Below are positions 1 through 11,848 of a DNA stretch of 64,000 bases, piece after piece (within the stretch, counting starts at the first letter, position 1; each line of letters starts with the position of its first letter). The position numbers and the translations under genes are program-made. The notes under the pieces were generated by a model. It was given only the letters and a program-made list of their open reading frames with translations, was not told where the DNA came from and did no database searches. The stretch is from Mycogone perniciosa (Eukaryota; Ascomycota; Sordariomycetes; Hypocreales; Hypocreaceae): assembly GCA_025331125.1 (NCBI GenBank), contig JAOALB010000190.1:1-64000 (forward strand). Direction: 5' to 3'.

Positions 1-2
1 GC

Positions 3-38
<36 letters not shown>

Positions 39-1286
39 GGCCCCAGAGCCAATACTATCAGGACCTACTATATCCTGTGACGCAAGTGGTCGCGTCAACT
101 ATGATATCCCCCCTTTCAGTTGTCTTGTCTTTTGAAACAAGTCAAGTTCTGAAAGATGCCGGATTCTCCCTGCCATGGGGCAATGCACAAGAGTCACTGA
201 CACTTATTCCTTGCCGTCTCATTGTCACTGACTCAGGCCTTGGTTGCCGTCTCATCATATGAGAGAGATTACTATACATTCCTTAATGACTTCATGATTG
301 TGATGAAAAGCTAGGGTACCTAGTCTGAGCACGAACTAGTGTCCTGTAATGTCTACTTCACGTTCACATGCATGAGAATATGTGCCTACGAGGACAAATA
401 TATTTAGATTTCTGCACCATTTACAAGACGCACTTAGCATAGTACACTTTAATACGGAGTACGAAGTAGCGAATGGATGGTTCATGATCCACTACGCGTT
501 CCCCAAGACACCAGCCTCTTCATTTTTCATTTAGTTTTCTTCATTTCTATTGAATCACACGAGAAACAATGAAAAATATCATCAAGGTGTCAAAACTGTG
601 TCCGATATATCGTAAAAGTTGTGGGCTACAGCTAGGCACACGAAGTGAGAGCCTTTAAACCATTCCCGCTCAATGCATGAGGACGAGCTCAAAAACAATT
701 TTGCATGCCCGGTAGATAGGGCACTGACATGTATATCGTATCCTTCATCAAGACCATGTTTCCATCACGGTGAAACATAAATACACAACAAACAATGAAC
801 TCAGCCTGTTCAGCTTTGACCCCAATCGCTAGATGTCTCATGCCATTCAAGACTTGCAAGCAACGAAGGGGGGATCGGTGGGACAGGACAAAAAATGCAA
901 TAACATTTCCGGAGGCATTGTCGTAGACCTCGATATCCATCGTTCATTCATAAAAATCATCATGGGTATCCGTCACAATCGAAACCCGGTACCAACGTCA
1001 TAGATCCATCCAAGAAAAGAAATGCCAAAAGAAAAAAGAATGTACGTGAGTCTAGAGTAGATCGAAATCCCCTTTGAGAGAATGCGATATCTAGTCCTCT
1101 GGTATATAACGATTGGAAAGGAAAAAAGCACGTAGTCGCATGGAATTCGCTGTCATCTAGATGTCGCGGCGCAAGCAGATGGTGGTATGTATCCGTCTTC
1201 CAAGATGGATTGGATAACGTCCATAAGATCGTTAAGAATCATGAGGTAGATGAGCCTCATCAATATGCACAAAAGGAATGGCATGG
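1..1286. other. Intergenic, no gene recognised
   Basis: Apart from the poly-C run and one compound palindromic motif at 454-469 (a TACGGAGTA sharing its last TA with TACGAAGTA), I see no gene here. Open frames are short and have no recognisable composition. The last few hundred bases should contain the 3' untranslated region of the minus-strand gene that ends at 1287. Confidence 0.6.
6..33. repeat. Poly-C homopolymer (28 C)
   Basis: An uninterrupted run of 28 cytosines (28 guanines on the other strand) begins five bases into the window. Runs this long are uncommon in fungal DNA and are error-prone in sequencing. It may be a genuine G-tract or the edge of an assembly join; the window alone cannot decide. 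Confidence 0.9.
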
Positions 1287-3233
1287 TCAGAAAGGCGACT
1301 GAGACCGCCGGCGCGATGGGTCGCGACGGCGAAAGTCTTTGAGTCGCTCATCAATGTAAGCAAGACGGCTTCGCAAAGATGACTTTGTTGGTGTTGTCTC
1401 AGCATCGGCAGGCTGTTGGACGGTAGCAAAGGGTCGACGTATGACACCAAAGTCAATAGCAGAAATGCTTGCCGATCGCCGATTCGGAAAAGAAGAGCTC
1501 GCGTTGGCGGCAGAAAATGGCGAGCCCAGTCTGTGCGGTATCTCCGCCGGAGATGGAGCAAGGTTCAACGGAGTCTTGCTTTTGGCCGCATCGTTCTCGC
1601 CAGAGGCGGGAGCCTTCGACGCCTCAAATAGCTCCTGCAGGTTGGTTCGGGGGACGAAAAGAGTGTCACGCTGGTCCGAAGCAGTGGAGCTAAAGTCGGG
1701 AAATGGTGTTTCCAGGCTTGAACCAGCGCTCTTCGCAGATGGATCTGTCCAGAAGTCTGAGCCAAGACTTGGCCGTTTGGTCCTCCAGGGTTCCAATGCC
1801 GACAGCCTAGACCTTCGTCTTTGTGTGCTGGATCGGCTGTTGTTGAGCCTCGCTGGAGATCCAAGGCTGCGCCGCCTAGTACCGACACTGTGGCTCTGCC
1901 TCTGCTCTAGGCCCACGCCAAAGCTGCTTGCTAGTGGGTTGGATGAGCTAGGACCATAACTTCTAGCGATGAACGGGGACCCTAGTCGAGCGCTTCCAGG
2001 GTTTGTAGTATCCATGTCCGTCGCGGAAGCTGTGGCTTCAGCAGGCGCTGATGTCTGAATTTTGGCCATTGGCTCAGGTTGAGATCTAGTGAGCTGCGCC
2101 AAAGGCCCATTGGGCTGCATAGATTCGCAGGTGCTCATAGCCAGAGACAAAGCCATGTCATTGCCTGAAAATACTGAAGGTGAACGGAGAGGCGCCAAAC
2201 GACGATTCCAAAAGCGGCTCGCCGTCCTGCCAAATGGTGTAGGGCTGTGGCCCAGATAGTGACGATTGCGCGCGGTGGTTGCGACACCAGCTTTGCACAG
2301 CTCTCTGAGGTGAGCACGAGTAGCTGCGCAGCTGTGTGGCCATTGCATATAGGATGCGGAGACATCAAGAGTTGGTGTTATGCTGCCACTCTTGTTCTCA
2401 CATTTCGTCTGCGACCTCGAGCCTTTCCAGCTGCGCTTGGCCTCTCTAGCGACGCGCATGCACACTCCGTGCGGAGGGATACCACTCTTGCCAGTTCGGA
2501 AAGGAGTGACATAGGGATCTTGTAGATAGGTCATGTATGTAGACCATAGGTGATGGCTCATTGGTCTGGTCCACGGAGCCTTCCGTGATCTCTTCTTCGA
2601 GGAAATGGGATTGCGCGTCGGTTTCACGGTCTTGTTTGCATCTACAGAAAGGATATTTGCAAATTGATCAGCCTCCTCAGTCTCAGGACTGTATTGATTG
2701 AAGTCGTCCGAATTCAATGAGTAGCGGCTGAACAGCGAGGCGCTAGTGTGGGTTGAGTGCGCTGTTGATGGCCGACTGGATTCGCATTCTGGACTCGACT
2801 CGAGGCTGCTGTAGGCCTGGTCGAGGGACCAGTCGGGAAATCGCTTGGGCGACAGCGAAGGAACTGTGCGAGGCGCTGGGGTCTTTGGGGGGGAGAAAGT
2901 TCTCCCGCGAAGTTCCTCATCGGTGTAGTCGGAGAATTCAAAGTCGTATGGGTTAAACCGAGGGAACGGAGTAATTATATCCACCATGTCTTCGTCAAGC
3001 AAGCGAGGTTCCTCGATGCTGGGGATAGGGACGTCGGCTGTAGCGACCGATGCAAGAAATTGCTGGGTAGGGGCGTTTAGTTGAGATGCATTCCGCTTCC
3101 TGAGTCGAAATCGCGGTCGCGGGGGTGAAGGAGGTCGAGCTTCAATTTCTGCGAAGGGCTCTGGGGTTTTAGGCCCCAAGGACTTGCGGGATGCTCGCGA
3201 CCGAGGGGCCATAAGCGATTGCAAGGGAGGCAT
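1287..3233 (-). CDS. Conserved fungal protein of unknown function, Ser/Pro/Arg-rich
   Basis: A single-exon gene of 648 residues. The start is an ATG at 3233; a second in-frame ATG seven codons later is equally possible. Most of the protein is low-complexity Ser/Pro/Arg sequence of the kind found in disordered fungal proteins. One block stands out, at about residues 219-271: it begins PWTRPMSHHLWSTYMTYLQD and is followed by a VAREAKRSW element. It is rich in Trp, Tyr and His and is probably the folded, conserved part; I recall similar blocks in uncharacterised proteins of other filamentous fungi. The C-terminus is highly basic (several RRR stretches), suggesting nucleic-acid binding or nuclear location, which is inference. 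Several long frames on the opposite strand are shadows of this biased composition. No function is assigned. Confidence 0.75.
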   Translation of the reverse strand: MPPLQSLMAPRSRASRKSLGPKTPEPFAEIEARPPSPPRPRFRLRKRNASQLNAPTQQFLASVATADVPIPSIEEPRLLDEDMVDIITPFPRFNPYDFEFSDYTDEELRGRTFSPPKTPAPRTVPSLSPKRFPDWSLDQAYSSLESSPECESSRPSTAHSTHTSASLFSRYSLNSDDFNQYSPETEEADQFANILSVDANKTVKPTRNPISSKKRSRKAPWTRPMSHHLWSTYMTYLQDPYVTPFRTGKSGIPPHGVCMRVAREAKRSWKGSRSQTKCENKSGSITPTLDVSASYMQWPHSCAATRAHLRELCKAGVATTARNRHYLGHSPTPFGRTASRFWNRRLAPLRSPSVFSGNDMALSLAMSTCESMQPNGPLAQLTRSQPEPMAKIQTSAPAEATASATDMDTTNPGSARLGSPFIARSYGPSSSNPLASSFGVGLEQRQSHSVGTRRRSLGSPARLNNSRSSTQRRRSRLSALEPWRTKRPSLGSDFWTDPSAKSAGSSLETPFPDFSSTASDQRDTLFVPRTNLQELFEASKAPASGENDAAKSKTPLNLAPSPAEIPHRLGSPFSAANASSSFPNRRSASISAIDFGVIRRPFATVQQPADAETTPTKSSLRSRLAYIDERLKDFRRRDPSRRRSQSPF

Positions 3234-4915
3234 AGTGGGCGACGTGGTATGCGGATGCGCTTAGATGTTTGAGGCTGGGAAAGCTGAGCGAGTGTGCGCG
3301 TGCCGGCGGTAATAACAACAGCAGTGCTTCGTAGCAGTAGTAATGCAATAGAGGCAGCTCCAGTTTAGATCCCGCCACAATCAGTGCCGTGCCAAAGACT
3401 TAAAGCTGACGACAATGTCTTGGGTCAAGGAATGATGACGAATGTTTTGTTTTGTTGTTGTTTATTTGCGCGCGACGTGCGTAGCCGGGAACGCGCTGAT
3501 AGGATCGATTGAGCTGTGCGAACGAGCGCCAGGCCAGCAGCGACTATGGAGGAAATAAAGCGCCTGGCTTGGAGTGTGATGCGCTCGAGCGAGCGATCGG
3601 TTATTATGTATTCATGCGACGATTGAAGGTTAAAAGGAAAACAGCGAGTCGTCGCGAAGGGGGAGTTGTGCGCGGGTTTGGGTCAGGGTTTGGACCGTCC
3701 TCTGCCTTCTGCCGACGGTTGTGCGGTGAGAAGCAAGGGGGGACGGTCAAGGAAAGCTGGTGTCGCTGTCGAGTCTCAAACTAAGCATCGCAATGCGGCG
3801 ATGGCGCAAATGTCGTCGAGGAAACAAAAAAAAATAATCGCTTCGAACTGGCGATGCTGTCCGAAGCGGCAATTTCGCAAATTGACGACACAGCTGCTCC
3901 CCACGGGCGCGGGATCGCTCGCACAGAGGGGACAGCCGCAAAGGAAGGACTGGAATGGAGAAGATGGGGGAGAGAGGCGAGCGACCCAGGGTGCTGCTGG
4001 GTTTGTATGTAGGACAGTGGAGAGCCCAGGTGCAGCACCATCAGAGGCACAGCGGAGGCGGGCCTGCTGGAACCAGCAGCGGGTGGCGCGGACCCTCCTG
4101 GCGCTCAACTGCTGTGGCTACTGGCCAGTGCTGGCAGTGATCTGGGGCTGCTGAAACCAAGGTCCTCCACCGCAGTTGACTTGCCAGGTTCCACGTTTGA
4201 GGGGCCTGGGCCAGGGCTAGGCTGTTGGCGGATGCTAGTGCTTGTGCTAGTTGAGCGACTCGCCCAACCGCTGCGACACGGGCCTGTTCTGTTCTCCGCT
4301 TCGCAGGACGAGCGGAGGAGCTCGCTCACGGGTAGGTCGAGTTATGTCTGTACGAGTATTGTCGATGCTGCTGCTGCAAAGGAAGAAGTATTAGTACTCG
4401 TAGGCCTGTGCAGCGTACAAGTCGGGCTGCGTGTCCTTTCAACTCGGTACGTAGCACTCGCAGATGGTACTGTCTTGACGTGTTCTGGGACCTGCCTGAC
4501 AGTCAAATGTCAATGTGTTGTGGCGCGCGAGCAACAGCAGAGCGGGAGAGGCCCAAAACAAAAGCAAGAACACCAATTGAGGCGTTTGAGTCGGTCCGGC
4601 CACTGTGTTTCTTGCTCCTGGCTGGAGAATACTAGTACTCGTATAGACTGTTTCTTGTTTCTACCGCACTGCTAGGGTGAAGTGAGTCTTTGTGACTTAT
4701 CACCGTCCTGTACTGTGTGGGCGCGCGCCGTGCGGACTAGATGTCCTTGGTTGGCCAGAGCAGACAGTGCATCCGGGGGGCGTGTACGTGCGTACGTGCG
4801 TGGAAGCTGTTAAAAATGGATGCTTTGTCCACACACTTCCTGATCCGCAGGGCTTTGGAGGGTGTGACGCTCACACTTCCCACCTCGGATGCCTCTGCCG
4901 TGCAGCCCAGAAGCC

Positions 4916-4936
4916 ATGTATGTATGTATGTATGTA
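4916..4936. repeat. (ATGT)n microsatellite
   Basis: About five tandem copies of a four-base unit in non-coding DNA, ending just before a TACTTCGTA motif. Confidence 0.85.
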
Positions 4937-5108
4937 CTTCGTACAGTTGATCCGAAATGCGACAGGTAGCGCCGACAGGTGTTGGACGATTCGATTCGAT
5001 GCCGATGCAAGGGCTCGGAGGCCCTTCCGGTGCGGACGAAAGGCGGGAGGCTGGGGTCTTTGTGGTTTTTGCTTCTTGTGTTCCTGCTAGGACAAGGAGT
5101 GGATGATG

Positions 5109-5124
5109 TACGGAGTACTCCGTA
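5109..5124. repeat. Perfect 16-bp palindrome (TACGGAGTACTCCGTA)
   Basis: This sequence equals its own reverse complement. It is the clearest member of a dispersed intergenic family built on TACGGAGTA (reverse TACTCCGTA), with variants TACGAAGTA and TACGAGTA. Other copies lie at 454-469, 13885-13894, 16020-16031, 23111-23127, 47304-47322, 47943-47953, 48353-48363, 48818-48826 and 59020-59035, among others. The function is unknown. Confidence 0.8.
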
Positions 5125-7799
5125 TGTATATACTAGATAGTACTAGGCAAATTTGACGAGAGTGTGAAAATATTGTGAAATACTTTGTACACACTGTACA
5201 TATCTAGCATGGACAAGTGCTCCTGCAGATACGGAGATTTATCGTGGGTTCGCATCTGGAAGGAGAAAGCCCCATCATGCGGTGAGATGGAGAAGCTTCA
5301 CGATCAAAATCCCCGCAGAAGAACGAGACAAAAACAAACGCCAACGCCATCGCCGTCATCGTCTTTGTATCTCGATCCTAGAATGCTTATGATCCTTTAA
5401 CTTCACATACGACATGGCAACAATGGCATTCTTTTGCAATTGATCCGCCTTTCACCAGAGAGTCCTCACAGAAACTCTCACCGACATCGATGTCGGCGAT
5501 TTATTGCGATAAAGTGGTGCGCGAGAGTGACGCGGTTGAGACGCGTCTGTGGAGAATGGCTTACGTACGGAGTAGTAAGTTCAAAAGCCAGCGCATCTAA
5601 AAGCGGGGATTGGGTACATCACTGGCCTATCAGCTAAGCGATCAATATCACTCCTTCATGCTACATGTGAGTACCCTCAGAGGCCGTCCCTATGAACAAC
5701 CTTTTACCTCAATTGATGCGGTAGAAAGCGGAAGTGTGTCTTCCTGATTTGGATCTATGGCCTATTTGTTGGTACTTTCAGAGAGATATCTATCAAAGCC
5801 CCGGCGAAAATATGGAAGTGCATGCCCTCGATCTCCATTCGGATTACGCAGTGGCTCCATCAATCCAATGAGACCGTGCAGAACATGTAGCAAGTTATTG
5901 GACAGCAACCGGGGGCTTGCGTCCATTGATCGCTTGAAAGGTTCCCCGGCATAACTGGATAGGCCAATGAGGGAGTTGCCTATGCATGGAGCAGTGCCAG
6001 CAAGACAAGACCAATGGGTGAGTTACCTAGTTGCGAGAGTTATGGAGAAGGCCTTTCATCTTGCGCTCCCATAAGCCAATTCATTTGTTGTCTTTCTGTC
6101 AATCGTCCACTCTCTTTGCATAGGCTCCACGGTTAAGCTTCCAATAGGAAATGGAAACTGGCCCCACAAAGCAACAATACTATTATGTTGTTATCCCTTT
6201 CAGTCTCGAGGCGGGATTCAGCTGGGCTAGGAAAGTTCACTTCTCACACTTGGAAGAGGCTTAAGACCTTTTTTGAGACACTTACAGAATGGGAAATGTC
6301 AGGGCTTCTTGAAAGACTCACCTCACACCAGCCACCATATCGGGCTACAGCCCCGGTAGGCAACCCGGTTTGAGGAGCTGCAACACGCAGAACATATGTA
6401 TGTAATACGTGGTAATATACGAAGTATTTCTTATGCAGTCAAGGAGTCGCCAAAAAAAGCGCCCCCGGATGCAATTTTGGTGTCCGTTCTCCGCGAGGAA
6501 TAACCCCGGATAATTGTCAGAGGTCAAAACCAGATGCCCCATTTTCCCTTGAGAGGTTGTTGGTTGAGTTAATACATAGTCGTTAGGAGTATGGGGATGG
6601 CGGAACAACATGATGCTACCAATTCAAGTTTAGACCTCGCAACATGATCATCGTGATAACGGGTCGCTGTTTTGGAACTGAATGTAGTAGGAACGGGTCG
6701 GTATGTAGTCGCGATAAAATGCAAGTGTCATCTGTCAGCCCTTATAGACGTGGAGGTGTTTATCACGATAGCATTGGTATCAAGGGCCTTCAACTACGGC
6801 CACCCAGCGATTGACAGTCCTTTCTGCTGGCGATGCATAGCTTTCAATGGGAATTCGCCTGGCCCCGAAGCACCAGAGCCTTGAAGTGATGCAGCTGTCA
6901 GAAATGAAAGCACCAATACTAGGTGATGCTCTCGCCCCAGGTCTGCACTCGACGTCTTGGCATTTTGACATTGTGACAGTTGACTGGCTTCCTATCGTCC
7001 TCCTCTAGCATCATGATCCTATAGAGGATGGACTTCTGCCAATCAGACCTTCGTAGGATCGTATCAGCCATGCCACCTGACCATGACAACGCAGGTCTGC
7101 GATCCACAACTGTCAGTCGTATTCGGGAGAGACGGTTAGATACTGGCAAAAGCATAAGATGAGAAAAAATATGGGTGTAAGGCGAGAGGAATGGACAGGA
7201 TGACACTGTTCCACGTATGTCCGCCTCTCTGTGTGCGAGTTCGATGACGGCATCCATTGGTCGGCATTCCCGAGGCAGCTGTATTGCTGTGGATTATTCG
7301 ACAGACGTCAGATGAAGTGCATATGGGCTGACCTGTACTCCGTATCCTACAATCAGATGGTGGGGCCCTTCTTGGGCATGAATGCCATCTCCCAAATCTC
7401 TTCTTTCCGGGGTGTTTTGAAGAATTCCCTAGCATTTCTCATGAAGAGAGAAACAAGGAACGAACACCGCATGCTGAGTTTTAACCTCTCCAAGTTTCTA
7501 CAAGGGTTTGTTTACAAGCCTTTTTTAACTCCCGTCTCTATCGGAGATTCGGATCCGCTGTTACCCACCTGTGGGCCCCACGTTGGCCATCGCTTTTTGC
7601 CCCTAAAACTTAACTAATCCTTCATTTGCAGCCTCATTCTGACCGGTTAACAGGTTCGAATTGCGTCACATTTTCCATCACCTACGAAGCAACGAAAAGA
7701 AAGAAGGCATCAGCACAGTCATCGAAAAAAAACATATCGGTTGTTCTCCCCTATTTCAACGTCGAAGCACTTCCTTGTGTTCTGTTCTATCATTCCATC

Positions 7800-9662
7800 A
7801 TGCCGACAGCCGATATCATCACCTTGGACAACCTGGCCGAGAAGCTCCCACTATGGCATCCGGACGGCGACAATCATCTCTATGCTGTTGTTGATGTGGG
7901 AAGGTCTGTCCCTCTGTATCCCATTTATTTCTTTTCGTTTCCTGACGTCTTCCAGTAATGGAATCCGTTTCTCTATTACTTCTCTGGCACCGCCTCGCAC
8001 TCGTCTTCTCCCCCCAGTCTTCTCCTCGCGAGCTGCCATCTCCCTATTTGATGCCTTGACGCCGTCCCCTTTTGGACTTGTCTTCCCCTCTGCTACCATT
8101 GAGTCGGTTTCGTCCGCCATCTCCCGCTTCCATCACCTTGCTATCGTCCATAATGTTCCTCCCAAGCAGATCATGGTTCTGGCTACAGAGGCGATGCGCC
8201 GTGCTGCCAACACTTCCGAAATGCTTGGTGCCATTGCCAGAGCAACGGGCGGTCTGGGTGTTCATATCCTAGATCCACCTGTTGAAACGCTCCTCGGGGC
8301 GGTGATGGGCTCGAGGAGTGGCTTGGGTGGTGTCCCAGGCGGCGCCTTGTTCCTCGATCTCGGAGGCGGCAGTGTGCAAATGACTTGGGTGGACACCAGC
8401 GATGACCGATATGAAATCTACGCCGCACTTGCTGGTGAGAGTATGCCATATGGTGCTGCCAAGCTCATACGCGTGCTGGAAGAGCACCCAGAGGAAGTCA
8501 AGTTGATGGAGACGACCAATCTGAGGGATGGCATAAGAAAGGTATATGCCGATCTTTGCTCCAAGTTCCCAGCCCTTCAAGCCATCAAGGTAGCCTACGA
8601 AAGGGGTGAAAACTCTCTCGTGGACGTCTACATGTGCGGCGGTGGTTTCCGTGGGTACGGAAGTATGCTGATGCATAGCGACCCAATCAACCCCTATCCA
8701 ATCCCATCTTCCAACACCTACTCCGTCGATGGTGCTCGTTTTAAGCAGACAACTAGGATGCTTCAGGTCAATCAAGACTACGAGGGGAAGATCTTTGGTT
8801 TGTCTAAAAGGCGTCGACAACAATTCCCTGCCATCATTACTGTCGTGGAGGCATTCATTGAGGCGGTTCCAAACATTGGCTGGGTCACGTTCTGTGGAGG
8901 CTCTAATAGGCAAGGTGCCTTGATGATGAAGCTCCCCCAAGAGATCAGGGAGAGCAATCCACTTGACGTCCTTGCTGATATCGGGGAGCACGAGCGACCG
9001 GTCTTCGATGCCGTCCTGCAAAAGCTATCAACCGCCCTGCCCCAAGGCGTGGATTTCTCTCACATGCCCAGCATCTTCAGCACTGGTATGGGGTTGCTCT
9101 TCGTCAAGGAAGCTTGGAATCGCCATGGCCACGATGCCGATTCAAACACTTCGTTTGCCTTGCATGACGCCATTTCCCGCGACACGGACTCTCCCGGCTT
9201 GACGCATCTAGCCCGTGCAATTCTTGGTCTGGGCATCTCCGCAAGGTGGGGAGGCAACCTCGGCCCTGTGGATGCACAACTACACAGGGGCCTACAAGGA
9301 ATACTCGAGAATCGCAACTTAGATGCACCGTTTTGGGTGCAGTATCTTGGTGCTATCGCTGGTGTTCTTGCCACCATTTTCCCCGTCATGCCCAAGCAGG
9401 CTGATCAGGTCTCGAGAGCCGTCAGGTTGGTCTTTTCCACTCTGCGCACCATCATAATATCTAACAAAGATATAGCTTTGAGTCATACGTCGAGCAGAGA
9501 CAAGGCAAAAAGGAAAAGATTGTCTTGAAGATAAGCGTGGCCGCCGAGAATGCCAAAGGCATCCATCTAGAAGATCTCATCGACTACGTCAATGCAGCCG
9601 CCAAGAACGATGGTGTAAAGCCTTCCAAGAAGATTGCTGCACAAATAGTCATCCAATCATAG
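7800..9662 (+). CDS. RTG2: Retrograde regulation protein 2 (Rtg2), Ppx/GppA phosphatase family
   Basis: Three exons, 7800-7903, 7956-9425 and 9476-9662, encode 586 residues, close to the roughly 590 of yeast Rtg2. Joining at 7903/7956 restores the first phosphate-binding loop, DVGSNGIRFS (residues 32-41), which is broken in the unspliced frame. The second loop, LDLGGGSVQM, lies near residues 168-177. Both belong to the actin-like ATPase fold of the exopolyphosphatase/GppA family. The last junction (9425/9476) gives the tail that ends at TAG 9662. In yeast, Rtg2 is a cytoplasmic sensor relaying mitochondrial dysfunction to Rtg1/Rtg3 and is also a SAGA-like (SLIK) subunit; in filamentous fungi the same family may act more as a polyphosphatase. 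The gene converges on the zinc-cluster gene with 124 bp between the stop codons. Confidence 0.93.
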
Positions 9663-9786
9663 TTCATTAATCCTATCCAAACTTTTCCAGGAGAGACAAA
9701 AAGGCCGATTTCATATCTCATAAGCATCAGATTCTCCCAAAAAAAAGTGTCATCACTCATTTAACCCCCTTCAATAACACATGATA

Positions 9787-11848
9787 TTACTCAGCATCAT
9801 CATCACAGTCCTCTTCGCCAGCATTCTTCGATTTTGCAGACGGTTTTGACACCCGTTTCCGAGCATTCATCTTCTTGAGCTCATGATTTACCACGAAGAC
9901 ACACAGCATCTGGTCGATCTCGTTATCCGAGGACTGCAAGCTCTGGTCTAAGAAAGGTTAGTGTTACCTGCAACATCAACATGGAAATATGACCATAGGA
10001 CGACATACAAAGTTCTTTTCGAGATTCAAGGAGTTCTTGAGAAGTCTGGTGGATCATGGGGGATAATGGAGCCTTGAGCCAATCCAATGACATCTCCAGA
10101 CTCTTCTTTGTCCGGAATTGATAGTGGTAAAACACTGTCAAGAGTGGGAAGAACGCATCCGTGAGCCACTTATAAAGATGTCCCTGAGCGGCAGCTGCCC
10201 GAGTGTGTCAGTCAAGGGTTTCGCATTGTTGCCTTATTGAACTTACCTGTCTGGGTAGGTTCACTGTTGTCACGAGAGAGACGAACAATATGAGCCTTGA
10301 AAGCAGCCAGGAGTTCCTGATACATCAAGATAAGCTGCCACATGCTCGCCCAAATGGCCATCCTCTCCTGAGGCTTTGGTGGCCCCTGTTGTGCAAGGCA
10401 GTCATCCAGCTCCTTGAGAATATCATGCTCTAGTGAGTAAAGACCCCTTCGGGCGATATTTCTCAGCTGGGCTTGGACGGAGAGGGGGAGAGTGACGAGG
10501 TTGCCGGAAGGATCAAGGCACCAGAACGAAGGTGTTTTCCAAATTCGGAAGAAACAATTCATTCTGTGAACCTTTTCGACGAGGCCATGCTGTGGCTCAG
10601 TTAGCCCAGTAAGACGGAGTCGAGACTCTGCGGCTCATACTTTGGGAAGGTTCGATCTCTCCTTCGAATATGAAAGCAGAAAGCTCTGAACCGCATGCCG
10701 AAAGTCCGGCTTGTGCTCCACGCGGATCTGGTCCTCGACCCACTTCTGCAACAACCCGTGACTTGGGACACAGTCTCGGGGGAAGTCAGCCTTTGTTAGA
10801 CTGCCGGTCTCCTCGGACCCGCCTTGTGATCGGTAACCCTGGACAGTGGCGCGCAGTTCTGACAGCTGGGTGTCCCTGGTGAAGAACACCCTAATCTCTC
10901 TGGGCTTTCCGGTATAGAATCGAGGGCCAGTGCAAAGTTGCTCCTCTTGTTTGGCGTGACTTGACCAGACATCTGAAACCACTTTGTTAATATCTATGGC
11001 CATGGAATGTGACAGCCAATTGAAAGACTTATACACATACCGGGAATCTTGCCCACAACGGGCCAAAACATGGAGGGTGTGGCGCGAGTGCAAGCTAGAT
11101 GAGAGTGGTCTGGAAACGCTTTCCTACATGTGGGACAGACGCCACTGTCATGGCACTAGGGGAGGAGGTCTCAGCTTGGTATTCAGGTGGGGGAGACACA
11201 ATGTCTTACTCGGGTCTTGGAAACACGACATGGCAAGCAAGCCCCATTCTTGCGAACATCAGCCGTCTGGTCAGGGTCAAGCAGTTGCCTATGCCTTCTT
11301 TCTAGATCATTACCAGATCTTCGACGCTTCAGGCCAGAGGATACTTCAGTTGTCCTCTTAGTCTGATCCTCTTGGACCTGGAGGCGAGAGGGGTAACCTG
11401 GAATGACTACCTTGGCAGGGTCTTTCTGTGGGTAAGTCCACTCATCATCTTGAGCTTGGACTTCTCTGAGGGAAGCATCTGAGTGATGGTGGCCTTCATC
11501 AACCGATTCTAAAAAGGGCGAGCCCGAGTGGTCTGAAGGCGATGTGCTCCCACCCTGGATCAGGTCCGGGGGGGTCTGGCCAGAATAGTCTGACGTTACT
11601 GCCTCGTCATCAGATTGATACGGGGCCATGGTGATATACTCATTATCCCACTCATAGGGAAGAGAGTTTAGAACCGAGGGAATCTCGGTGATGAGCTTGG
11701 ACAAAGAGGGCCGGCTGTGATGGTGGGCGGGAGAGTCAAAGGAGTTGGTGTCTCCGCAGAACCCCTGCCAGTCAAAGAACTGGTCAAAGAGCTCCTCCAG
11801 CTCCGGGGTGAGTCGGGGGTTTTCATGTCCCATCTGGGGCGTAACCAT
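9787..11848 (-). CDS. Zn2Cys6 fungal transcription factor
   Basis: Six exons on the minus strand: 11848-11210, 11155-11041, 10972-10641, 10589-10247, 10194-10009 and 9947-9787. All phases agree, giving 591 residues. The binuclear zinc cluster is created by the first splice: CLPCRVSKTR ends exon 1 and CHDSGVCPTC opens exon 2, with cysteines at about 204, 207, 214, 220, 223 and 235. The spacing is C-x2-C-x6-C-x5-C-x2-C-x11-C; the last gap is longer than the usual 6-8. A basic patch (GLKRRRSGNDLERRHR) precedes it. The rest is helical, with motifs such as MNCFFRIWKTPSFWCLD, and the C-terminus is acidic. It presumably binds DNA in the nucleus; the target is unknown. The start at 11848 (MVTPQMGHENPRLTPELEEL) is chosen because the sequence looks protein-like from there; an in-frame ATG at 12175 is possible. 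Confidence 0.85.

Larger units (their letters stand above)
3234..7799. other. Long intergenic region between divergent genes
   Basis: About 4.6 kb separates the minus-strand gene starting at 3233 from RTG2 on the plus strand. It holds an (ATGT)n microsatellite at 4916-4936, a perfect 16-bp palindrome at 5109-5124 and further palindromic motif copies near 5565, 6418 and 7336. The first kilobase is GC-rich and has long but unconvincing open frames. I find no domain, splice pattern or RNA gene. Confidence 0.55.

Noticed and set aside
1441..1959. A 172-codon plus-strand frame opposite the first gene
   Set aside because: It overlaps the 648-residue minus-strand gene, has no domain, and the minus-strand protein contains a conserved island; it is a composition shadow.
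4181..4675. A 164-codon open frame in the GC-rich gap
   Set aside because: Its translation has no domain-like pattern, is dominated by repeats of similar words, and has no splice or homology support.
7651..7662. GGTTCGAATTGC, which resembles a tRNA T-loop
   Set aside because: There is no matching acceptor stem, anticodon arm or D-arm around it.
8269..9021. A 250-codon minus-strand frame opposite RTG2
   Set aside because: RTG2 on the plus strand has clear phosphate-binding loops; the opposite frame shows no family motif.
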